NCBI RefSeq assembly: GCF_015353075.1
Contig: NZ_CP064187.1
Location: forward strand, 992,001 to 1,056,000
Direction of reading: 5' to 3'
DNA: 64,000 bases
From: Rhizobium sp. 007
GTDB lineage: Bacteria; Pseudomonadota; Alphaproteobacteria; Rhizobiales; Rhizobiaceae
Shown here one piece after another: positions 8,417-14,944 of this stretch. A program made the position numbers and the translations under genes. Position 1 is the first letter of the stretch, and every line of letters starts with the position of its first letter. The notes beneath the pieces were generated by a model that saw only the letters and a list, made by a program, of their open reading frames with translations, searched no databases and had not been told where the DNA came from.

Positions 8417-10300
8417 TCAGCCCGCCATGGCGTCCTCATATTCGGCAGAAAGCTCCAGCCACTGTTGTTCGGCGGCTGCGAGCTTTGCGGCTGCCTCGCC
8501 ACGCTGCTTGGCTTTCTCGCTGGCCTTTGCCGGCGCCTTTTCGTAGAGCGCCGGATCGGCAAGCTCCGCATCGAGCTCCTGAATCTGTTTCTCCAGCTTT
8601 GCCGTCAAAGATTCGATTTCATTGATCTTTTTCCTGAGCGGCGCGAGCGAGGCGCGCTTGCCGGCATTCGCCTTGCGCTGCTCCGCCTTGGAGGAGGGCT
8701 CTTCGCTCAGATCAGGCCTTTCGTCTTTTTTTTTGCCCGAAGAGACGACGAGATTGCGGTATTCCTCCATATCGCCCTCGAAATTCGAAACCGTGCCGTT
8801 GTTGACCAGCCAGAGACGGTCGACCGTCGCCTCGATGAGATGGCGGTCGTGCGAAATGAGGATGACGGCGCCATCGTAGTCGTTAAGCGCTTCTATCAAA
8901 GCGCGGCGGCTGTCGATGTCCAGGTGGTTGGTCGGCTCGTCGAGAATGAGAAGGTTCGGCGCGTGGAATGCAGCAAGCCCCATCAGCAGGCGGGCCTTCT
9001 CGCCGCCAGAAAGATCCTTGGCGGCGGTCGACATCTTTTCCGTCGAAAGCCCCATCTGCGCCACGCGGGCGCGGACCTTGGCCTCGGGCGCTGCGGGCAT
9101 CAGGCGGCGCACATGCTCGACCGGCGACTCGTTGGGGACGAGATCGTCGAGTTGGTGCTGGGCGAAAAAGCCGATCTTCAGGCTCGGTGCGAGTTTGATG
9201 TCGCCGCTTTCGGCCGAAAGTCGGCCGGCGATGAATTTTGCGAAGGTCGATTTGCCGTTGCCGTTGGAGCCGAGCAGCGCGATGCGGTCGTCGTTGTCGA
9301 TGCGAAGGCTGATGTTTTTGAGGATCGGCTTGCCCGATTCGTAACCGACGGCACCGCTCTGGATGGCGACGATCGGCGATGCCGGCTGCTTTTCCGGTTC
9401 CGGGAAAGTGATCGGCTGCACATGATTTTCGATCACCGCGGCGACCGTGCCCATGCGTTCCAGCGCCTTGACGCGGCTCTGCGCCTGGCGCGCCTTGGAG
9501 GCCTTTGCCTTGAAGCGGTCGATGAAACTCTGCAGATGTTTGCGCGCGGCCTCGTTCTTGGCCTTCGCTTTCGTCTGCAATTCGTCGGCTTCCGCCTTCT
9601 GCCGCTCGAATTGGTCGTAGCCGCCGCGGTAGAAGGTCAGCTTCTTCTGGTCGAGATGGACGATCGAATTGACGGCATTGTTCAGAAGGTCGCGGTCATG
9701 GCTGATGATGATGACCGTGTGCGGATAGCGCCGCACATAGTCTTCCAGCCAGAGCGTACCTTCGAGGTCGAGATAGTTCGTCGGCTCGTCGAGAAGCAGC
9801 AGATCGGGTTCGGCAAAGAGCACTGAGGCAAGGGCCACGCGCATGCGCCAGCCGCCGGAGAAGGCCGAGGCCGGGCGCTGCTGGGCATCCTGGTCGAAGC
9901 CGAGGCCGGCAAGAATGCTTGCCGCCCGCGCCTCTGCCGAATGCGCATCGATATCGACAAGGCGCATCTGGATTTCCGCAATCCGGTGCGCATCGGTCGC
10001 GATCTCGGATTCGACAAGCAGCGCGGCGCGCTCCTTGTCGGCGGACAGCACGATCTTGATCAGTGAATCTTCCGTGCCCGGTGCTTCCTGCGCCACCTGG
10101 CCGATGCGGGCGTTCTTCGGTATGGAAACTGAGCCCGTTTCTGCGCCGAGATCGCCGGTGATGATCCTGAAAAGCGTAGATTTGCCCGCGCCGTTCCGCC
10201 CCACAAGGCCAGCCTTCGTGCCCGCCGGAAGCGTCACGCTGGCATTGTCGAGGAGAAGGCGCCCGGCGATGCGGGCAGAAATGTCGGTAATTGTGATCAT
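8417..10300 (-). CDS. ABC-F family ATP-binding protein
   Basis: Soluble twin-ATPase protein of the ABC-F class, which acts on ribosomes rather than in transport. Domain 1 has Walker A GRNGAGKST (about 35-43), the signature FSGGWRMRVALA and Walker B LLLLDEPTNYLD. A charged linker (about 235-290) follows. Domain 2 has GSNGNGKST, LSGGEKARLLMG and LLILDEPTNHLD. A basic coiled C-terminal tail (about 525-627) resembles that of Uup/YheS-type proteins. It has no membrane segment. It ends in a monocistronic context beside a transposon remnant. Confidence 0.92.
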   Translation of the reverse strand: MITITDISARIAGRLLLDNASVTLPAGTKAGLVGRNGAGKSTLFRIITGDLGAETGSVSIPKNARIGQVAQEAPGTEDSLIKIVLSADKERAALLVESEIATDAHRIAEIQMRLVDIDAHSAEARAASILAGLGFDQDAQQRPASAFSGGWRMRVALASVLFAEPDLLLLDEPTNYLDLEGTLWLEDYVRRYPHTVIIISHDRDLLNNAVNSIVHLDQKKLTFYRGGYDQFERQKAEADELQTKAKAKNEAARKHLQSFIDRFKAKASKARQAQSRVKALERMGTVAAVIENHVQPITFPEPEKQPASPIVAIQSGAVGYESGKPILKNISLRIDNDDRIALLGSNGNGKSTFAKFIAGRLSAESGDIKLAPSLKIGFFAQHQLDDLVPNESPVEHVRRLMPAAPEAKVRARVAQMGLSTEKMSTAAKDLSGGEKARLLMGLAAFHAPNLLILDEPTNHLDIDSRRALIEALNDYDGAVILISHDRHLIEATVDRLWLVNNGTVSNFEGDMEEYRNLVVSSGKKKDERPDLSEEPSSKAEQRKANAGKRASLAPLRKKINEIESLTAKLEKQIQELDAELADPALYEKAPAKASEKAKQRGEAAAKLAAAEQQWLELSAEYEDAMAG

Positions 10301-10327
10301 GCGCGGCGTTTTGGCCGAAAGCCGCGA

Positions 10328-10568
10328 TCAAGGCAAGACCGTGGCGGCAACCTCGTGAATGTCGATCCGAGATACACGTCCGTGACCTGCTGCGAATGCG
10401 GGGTCGAGGGACAAGGGAAACCGCGAAAACCAAGCGAAGTTCCTCTGCCTCTCCTGCCGACAGGCAGACCATGCCGACGTCAACGCGGCGGTCAACATCC
10501 TGGCGGCCGGAACACGGCCATCGAAGGCGGTTAAACCCGTCTCCCGAGAACGCGAAAGGGCGACCTGA
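10328..10568 (+). pseudogene. C-terminal remnant of an IS200/IS605-family TnpB, frameshifted
   Basis: Only the last ~75 codons of a TnpB-type RNA-guided nuclease remain. Frame one reads GGNLVNVDPRYTS followed by the first zinc-ribbon pair in TCCECG. An extra base in the AAA run at 10418-10420 shifts the frame, after which one reads AKFLCLSC (second zinc pair), ADVNAAVNIL with the third RuvC aspartate, and a stop at 10566-10568. Deleting one A restores the typical TnpB C terminus. The N-terminal domain and first two RuvC motifs are absent, because the coding start of the ABC-F gene lies at 10300. The gene is dead as a nuclease. Confidence 0.8.
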
Positions 10569-10583
10569 GCCGCCCCTGAAAAT

Positions 10584-10613
10584 CTCCGTCCTTTCGGGCG
10601 GGGAAGATGTCAA
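10584..10613 (+). mobile_element. Right-end hairpin of the decayed IS200/IS605-type element
   Basis: Sixteen bases after the tnpB remnant stop, CTCCGTCC (10584-10591) and GGGCGGGG (10596-10603) form an eight-pair stem (with G-T pairs) around TTTC, followed by AAGATGTCAA. This hairpin plus GATGTCAA tail is the usual right end of IS200/IS605-group elements, where the overlapping 3' RNA acts as guide for TnpB. Its survival beside the dead gene marks the element boundary near 10613. No left end was recognised. Confidence 0.65.
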
Positions 10614-10760
10614 GAGTTGGTTCGAGCGCTGCCTTGATCTGTATGAAGGCAGGGGCCGCACTATGACAACGGCGTGAAATTGCCGCGTCCCCCTTGTTTT
10701 CGGGGCTAGGGGCGGATAAAGACCGCCCACTTTTCCCGCTAAACCAGAGGATTTGACCCA
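10614..10760 (+). promoter_or_regulatory. ndk leader with GC-rich hairpin
   Basis: The leader between the transposon remnant and ndk contains GGGCGG (10710-10715), loop ATAAAGA and CCGCCC (10723-10728), then ACTTTT. It could be a terminator for read-through from the remnant or a leader structure for ndk. AGAGGA at 10746-10751 is the likely ribosome site. No convincing -35/-10 pair was picked out. Confidence 0.35.
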
Positions 10761-11183
10761 ATGGCGATTGAACGCACCTTTTCGATGATCAAGCCGGACG
10801 CAACGAAGCGCAACCTGACGGGCGCTATCACCAAGATGCTGGAAGATGCGGGCCTGCGCGTCGTTGCTTCCAAGCGCGTTTGGATGAGCAAGCGCGAAGC
10901 TGAAGGCTTCTACGCCGTTCACAAGGAGCGTCCGTTCTTCGGCGAACTCGTCGACACCATGACCTCCGGCCCGACCGTCGTGCAGGTTCTCGAAGGCGAA
11001 AACGCAATCCTCAAGAACCGCGAAATCATGGGTGCGACGAACCCGGCAAACGCTGACGAAGGCACGATCCGCAAGGTGCACGCCCTTTCGATCGGCGAAA
11101 ACTCCGTTCACGGCTCCGACGCTCCGGAAACGGCTGCGCAGGAAATCAAATACTGGTTCTCCGACACCGAAATCGTCGGCTGA
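10761..11183 (+). CDS. ndk: Nucleoside diphosphate kinase
   Basis: Transfers the gamma phosphate from ATP to nucleoside diphosphates through a phosphohistidine, balancing NTP and dNTP pools. The 140-residue product opens with [11 protein letters not shown] and has the active-site segment [12 protein letters not shown] and the catalytic histidine in [13 protein letters not shown] (about residue 117). Length and motifs are canonical. It is transcribed alone and ends at a strong hairpin. Confidence 0.98.
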   Translation: MAIERTFSMIKPDATKRNLTGAITKMLEDAGLRVVASKRVWMSKREAEGFYAVHKERPFFGELVDTMTSGPTVVQVLEGENAILKNREIMGATNPANADEGTIRKVHALSIGENSVHGSDAPETAAQEIKYWFSDTEIVG

Positions 11184-11227
11184 ATCGGAATTTCAGCCGA
11201 GAGGCTGAAGCCTTTGAGATGTTTCTG

Positions 11228-11252
11228 AAAGCCGGTGCTTCGCTCCGGCTTT
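11228..11252 (+). terminator. ndk rho-independent terminator
   Basis: AAAGCCGG (11228-11235) pairs with CCGGCTTT (11245-11252), followed by TT. It lies between ndk and the convergent lipoprotein gene ending at 11257, and could serve both strands. Confidence 0.8.
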
Positions 11253-11256
11253 TTCG

Positions 11257-11763
11257 TTATGCGGCAGGGCACTTGTCTGTATTGCTGAAGTCCGTCGTTC
11301 CGTCCGGCTTGAAGACATCCGGGTTCTGCGTATAGAGCGGCCCGACGACCAGCGGCTTGCTCGGCAGGATCGATTGATCGACGTCCGAGACCAGTTGTGC
11401 CTTCAACTCCTGCAGCGTCGCCCCCTCGGCATCGACGAGACGGATCTTTACGGAATAAGGCCTATCCTTGCGGATGCAGTGTACTTTTGGGCTCTGGAGG
11501 GTGATCTTGTCCCAGGCCGGATAGATCTTCTCGGTGAGCACGATTGGGTCGCCGCCGGCCGGGTTCTCGAATTCCGCGATCGCCACCGCGCCATCGGGAA
11601 TGGCTGCAGTCTTCTTCAACGTGACGAGGTAGGTCGCGCTTGCGACGCGGTAGTTGAACACGAAAATATGGCCGCTCACTTCGACCATCTTCTCCATCTC
11701 GCGCTGGCAGCCGGCGAGCAGCGCGGCGCTCAGCGCCAGCGCCGTGATAACCTTGATCTTCAT
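11257..11763 (-). CDS. Putative lipoprotein of unknown function
   Basis: The 168-residue product starts at ATG 11763 with a lipoprotein signal peptide: MKIKVITALALSAALLAGCQ, with the lipobox LLAGC placing the lipidated cysteine at residue 20. The mature part is soluble, beta-rich in appearance and contains two further cysteines (VHCIRKDR and DKCPAA). No known domain was recognised. Its ATG overlaps the stop of the CGNR regulator gene by four bases (ATGA), so the two are translationally coupled. Coupling of an envelope lipoprotein to a regulator suggests a shared stimulus, but this is inference. Confidence 0.7.
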   Translation of the reverse strand: MKIKVITALALSAALLAGCQREMEKMVEVSGHIFVFNYRVASATYLVTLKKTAAIPDGAVAIAEFENPAGGDPIVLTEKIYPAWDKITLQSPKVHCIRKDRPYSVKIRLVDAEGATLQELKAQLVSDVDQSILPSKPLVVGPLYTQNPDVFKPDGTTDFSNTDKCPAA

Positions 11764-12305
11764 GTCGCGTCCTCTTTCTTCCGGCGGTAGTGCCGGCTTG
11801 CCTTGGCGCGGTTGCCGCAGACGCCCATGTCGCACCAGGCACGGCTTTTGTTCTTGCTGCGGTCTATGAACAGCCAGCCGCAATTGCGGCATATCTTCAA
11901 GCGCTCCGCATCAGGCATCGCGATCAGGCGAAGCACCGAATGCGCGGTCGCGGCGTCGAGCCCGTTGGGCCGGGCATTGCGGAGGGTTACGGCAAGTTTT
12001 CCAAGCAGGTCCGCGAGAAGTCGATCGTCATTGCCTGTCAAAACCCGTTGCCGGAAATAGCGGTCCGTCGCCTCGCGCAGCGCGATGAAATTCGGCCTGT
12101 CTTTTGGCGCCACCGGCAGAACTTCCCTGAAAAGTGCGCGCTCGGCGCAGAATTCCGCAGCCGCATGCGGAAAGCTCGTGAACTGTTCATCCGCCGCAAA
12201 GCGGTCGATGCTGCGCGCTATATCATGACGCAGAATGACGCTGTTGGCGACATCCAGCGCCAGCGCGCCGCCAGAGAAACGATGTGCGGTCCAGGCAAAG
12301 ATCAT
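11760..12305 (-). CDS. CGNR zinc-finger transcriptional regulator
   Basis: Predicted stress-related DNA-binding regulator with an N-terminal ABATE domain (about 1-125; opening FSGGALALDVANSV) and a C-terminal CGNR zinc finger with CRNC, CDMGVCGNR and the basic tail KASRHYRRKK. Four cysteines in two pairs would hold the zinc. At 181 residues it is a normal family length. The start ATG at 12305 has no clear ribosome site and lies ten bases from a 30-bp palindrome, across which a LivH-like permease gene runs in the opposite direction. This layout suggests autoregulation and control of the permease. Confidence 0.85.
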   Translation of the reverse strand: MIFAWTAHRFSGGALALDVANSVILRHDIARSIDRFAADEQFTSFPHAAAEFCAERALFREVLPVAPKDRPNFIALREATDRYFRQRVLTGNDDRLLADLLGKLAVTLRNARPNGLDAATAHSVLRLIAMPDAERLKICRNCGWLFIDRSKNKSRAWCDMGVCGNRAKASRHYRRKKEDAT

Positions 12306-12314
12306 AAAGAAAAT

Positions 12315-12344
12315 ATAACTGGTAAAATAGGTTTTGCCAGTTAT
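12315..12344. promoter_or_regulatory. 30-bp palindrome, candidate operator of the CGNR regulator
   Basis: ATAACTGGTAAAA (12315-12327) and TTTTGCCAGTTAT (12332-12344) are inverted copies with one mismatch around TAGG. The palindrome fills most of the 66-bp gap between the divergent starts at 12305 and 12372. This is the expected place for an operator serving both genes. The identity of the bound protein is inferred. Confidence 0.6.
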
Positions 12345-12371
12345 TATTTGCAGAGGATCCGGAGTTTCCTG

Positions 12372-13268
12372 ATGGGTTATCTATTGCAGCAGCTGGCAAA
12401 CGCGGTGCCGTTGGCAGCGCTCTACGCCGCGCTTGCCTTTGGCTATGCGCTTGCCTTCGGCGTCACCAAGCGCGCCGATATCACCTATGGTGCGGTCTTC
12501 GCTTTCGCGGGACAGATCCTGCTGCTGTTCACCGATTTCGCCTATAACCGCCTCTGGCTGGTCCTGCCCGCATCGCTCGCGATCGGCGCCGTCATGTCTT
12601 TCGTCTATTCGCTCGGCGCCGGCTTCTGGATCGGCCGCTCCGTCATGCAGCCGCTCGTGCGACGCTCACCGAACACGGTCATCGTCGCAGCCCTCGGCGT
12701 GACCATCCTGCTCATGGAGACGGCGCGGTTGGCCTCCGATACGCGGGAGCTCTGGCTCTCGCCCTTCCTCAACCGCACCGTCGTTTTCTGGAGCGACGCA
12801 TCCTTCAAGGTGACGCTGACCTATATCCAGCTTATCAATACCGGGCTGATGTGTGCGCTGATCGCGGTCGGCGGCCTGGTGCTGCGCCGCAGCGCCTGGG
12901 GTCGCGTCTGGCGCGCAGTGACGGACGATCCGCTCGCCGCTGAACTCTGCGGCGTCAGCGCAATCCGCGTGTTCCTCGCTGCCTATGTGGCGGCCGTCTT
13001 CATCGCCACCTGCTGTGGCATCCTGACGACCTTCTATTATGGTTCGATGGATTTCGGTGCGGGTCTGCTCTTCGGCCTCAAGGTGCTGATGATCGCCGCT
13101 GCCGGCGGCTATTCCGATCCGCTGAAATCCGCAGGCGGTGCAGCAGGCATCGGTTTTGCCGAAACCCTCTGGACCGCCTACGGCCCGTTCCTCTGGCGGG
13201 ATTTCGTCATCTTCTCGCTGCTCGTCTTCCTGCTGGTGCTGAGCCGGCGCGAGCGCGCCATTCCGTGA
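12372..13268 (+). CDS. Branched-chain amino acid-type ABC transporter permease (LivH-like, orphan)
   Basis: Inner-membrane permease of the LivH/LivM class with about eight hydrophobic helices over 298 residues (for example LANAVPLAALYAALAFGYAL and FLAAYVAAVFIATCCGIL), and the cytoplasmic loop RAVTDDPLAAELCGV that normally meets the ATPase. CGGAG lies ahead of ATG 12372. No ATPase, second permease or binding protein is adjacent, so it either works with distant subunits or has another role. It is divergent from the CGNR regulator across a palindrome, and convergent with moaE with no spacer. Confidence 0.85.
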   Translation: MGYLLQQLANAVPLAALYAALAFGYALAFGVTKRADITYGAVFAFAGQILLLFTDFAYNRLWLVLPASLAIGAVMSFVYSLGAGFWIGRSVMQPLVRRSPNTVIVAALGVTILLMETARLASDTRELWLSPFLNRTVVFWSDASFKVTLTYIQLINTGLMCALIAVGGLVLRRSAWGRVWRAVTDDPLAAELCGVSAIRVFLAAYVAAVFIATCCGILTTFYYGSMDFGAGLLFGLKVLMIAAAGGYSDPLKSAGGAAGIGFAETLWTAYGPFLWRDFVIFSLLVFLLVLSRRERAIP

Positions 13269-13730
13269 CTACTTCCACTTGTCGCGCGCAGCGTCGTCTG
13301 CGTCCTTGGCAGAGACCCAATCGCCTGCCGAGCCATCCGTGCCATGTTCCCTCTTCCAGAAGGGCGCGGAGGTCTTCAGATAATCCATGACGAAGTTCGC
13401 GCCGTCGAATGCCGCCTGCCTGTGCGGCGCCGCGGCAATCACCAGCACGATATTTTCCCTTGCGGCGATTCTTCCGAAGCGGTGGATGGCGGTGAGCCCA
13501 AGCAGGCCAAAACGCTCGATCGCCAAATCGGCGATGCGCGTCATCTCCGCCTCGGCCATGCCCGGATAATGTTCCAGTTCCAGCGCTGCCAATGTGCCGC
13601 CTTCGTCGCGGCAGAGGCCGGAGAATGTCACGATCGCTCCAACGCCGGGCGCGGCCTTTTTCAGCCGGTCGACTTCAGTCTGCATGTCGAAATCTTCGCG
13701 CTGGACGCGGATGGTGGGGGCTGGGCTCAC
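13269..13730 (-). CDS. moaE: Molybdopterin synthase catalytic subunit MoaE
   Basis: Large subunit of molybdopterin synthase, converting precursor Z (cPMP) to molybdopterin with sulfur carried by MoaD. Of the 153 residues, the conserved blocks are GAIVTFSGLCRD, LELEHYPGMAEAEM, IHRFGRIA and the active-site lysine segment SAPFWKRE (about 123-130). It lies downstream of pgsA-moaD on the same strand but is separated from moaD by a 262-bp spacer occupied by a RIME-like repeat. Confidence 0.96.
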   Translation of the reverse strand: MSPAPTIRVQREDFDMQTEVDRLKKAAPGVGAIVTFSGLCRDEGGTLAALELEHYPGMAEAEMTRIADLAIERFGLLGLTAIHRFGRIAARENIVLVIAAAPHRQAAFDGANFVMDYLKTSAPFWKREHGTDGSAGDWVSAKDADDAARDKWK

Positions 13731-13777
13731 GTCATGCTTCCCCTTTGCTGATGTACGATGACCTCAAAACGCACTCC

Positions 13778-13914
13778 CTCATCGCTGTGCTTGTCACAGG
13801 CAGCGGGTGCGCCCAATGCCTTGGGAGCGAAAGAAGTTCTTGCAAGACAAAGAGAGTCCTTCACGGCAAGGACGCGCCGTGGCTCGATTCCGGTGACAAG
13901 CGCAGGAATGACGG
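13778..13914 (+). repeat. RIME-like intergenic palindromic repeat, copy 1
   Basis: About 137 bp matching, in opposite orientation, the element at 32242-32378. Shared blocks include GGTGCGCCCAA, TTCACGGC, GCCGTGGCT and CAGGAATGACGG. Internal palindromes are CTGTG/CACAG (13785-13799), CACGGC/GCCGTG and ATTCC/GGAAT. The size, intergenic site and mosaic of palindromes fit the Rhizobium-specific intergenic mosaic element class. It fills the moaD-moaE gap. Confidence 0.75.
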
Positions 13915-13992
13915 AGAAGCGTGGGGCAGCCGTCTCCATAGGCAGTGTTTCCATTTGTCTTCTCGGAAACGCGAGCGTGCGTCCGTCATCCG

Positions 13993-14247
13993 TCACCCGC
14001 CCGTCATCGGCGGAAAAATCCCGATCTCCCGGGCATTGCCGACCGGTTCGTCGTGTTCGGCGTGTTCCTGATCGAGCGCCACGCGGATGACGTTTTCGTA
14101 TTGAAGCGCCGTTTCGTACTCTTCGCCCAGGGTCTTCAAGTGACCGAGAAGATCGGCAACGGTGACGACGGAGGCGGGAAGGGCGATGTCTTCCTCACTC
14201 TTGCCGATCCGTTCCCGCACCCAGGCAAAATAGACAAGACGCGTCAT
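13993..14247 (-). CDS. moaD: Molybdopterin synthase sulfur carrier subunit MoaD
   Basis: Ubiquitin-fold sulfur carrier of 84 residues ending in the required di-glycine (FPPMTGG), which is adenylated and thiocarboxylated before sulfur transfer to precursor Z at MoaE. Opening TRLVYFAWVRERIGKSEE is typical. The ATG overlaps the pgsA stop by four bases, so it is translated as part of pgsA-moaD. moaE follows after a repeat-filled gap. Confidence 0.95.
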   Translation of the reverse strand: MTRLVYFAWVRERIGKSEEDIALPASVVTVADLLGHLKTLGEEYETALQYENVIRVALDQEHAEHDEPVGNAREIGIFPPMTGG

Positions 14248-14834
14248 TCTTCGTCATCCACGATATGCTTCAAGCCGGCGCGGAAATAGTCATAGCCGGT
14301 ATATATGGTCAAAATGGCCGCGATCCAAAGCAGGCCGATGCCGATCTGCGTCGTATAGGGAAAAATCTCGTCGCCCGCAGGACCGGCAAGCAGGAAGGCG
14401 ATAGCCACCAGTTGCAGCGTCGTTTTCCATTTGGCGATCCGTGTGACGGGAACGCTGACCTTGAGGGCGGCGAGATATTCCCGCAGTCCCGAAACGAGGA
14501 TTTCGCGGCACAGGATGGTGATTGCCGCCCAGATCGACCAGCCGGCGATTGTCTGATCCGCGGCAACCAGGAGCAGGATCGAGGCGACCAGAAGCTTGTC
14601 GGCGATCGGGTCGAGCATGCGGCCGATATTCGAAGTCTGGTTCCAGATGCGCGCCAGATAGCCGTCCAGGAAATCGGTGAGAGAAGCGATGATGAATATC
14701 CAAAGGGCGACCCATCGCGCCGTGTTGCTGATCGCAAGCCGTCCCTCGACAAAGAAGCACAGGACGATCAGCGGTACCGCGAGAATGCGGCCGTAGGTCA
14801 GCAAATTGGGAATATTATACGCGCGCGATGCCAT
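14244..14834 (-). CDS. pgsA: CDP-diacylglycerol--glycerol-3-phosphate 3-phosphatidyltransferase
   Basis: Integral membrane enzyme making phosphatidylglycerophosphate, the committed step to phosphatidylglycerol and cardiolipin. The 196-residue protein has the CDP-alcohol phosphotransferase motif around TDFLDGYLARIWNQTSNIG and RMLDPIADKLL (D-x2-D-G-x2-A-R-x8-G-x3-D-x3-D), about residues 52-75, and several hydrophobic helices. The order uvrC-pgsA-moaD-moaE on one strand is common in rhizobia. Confidence 0.96.
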   Translation of the reverse strand: MASRAYNIPNLLTYGRILAVPLIVLCFFVEGRLAISNTARWVALWIFIIASLTDFLDGYLARIWNQTSNIGRMLDPIADKLLVASILLLVAADQTIAGWSIWAAITILCREILVSGLREYLAALKVSVPVTRIAKWKTTLQLVAIAFLLAGPAGDEIFPYTTQIGIGLLWIAAILTIYTGYDYFRAGLKHIVDDEE

Positions 14835-14944
14835 GAAACCGTTCTCTGAATTTATGTGCTTGTAGATGACGGGTTTGACCGCAAGCCGTCAACATTCTTT
14901 CTGTTTTTCTGCCGCCTTTGCGTGGAATTTGCGACCGTAGCCGC

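Noticed and set aside
13727..13996. 89-codon frame between moaE and moaD
   Set aside because: It runs through the RIME-like repeat, has no family similarity, and the same kind of frame appears over copy 2.
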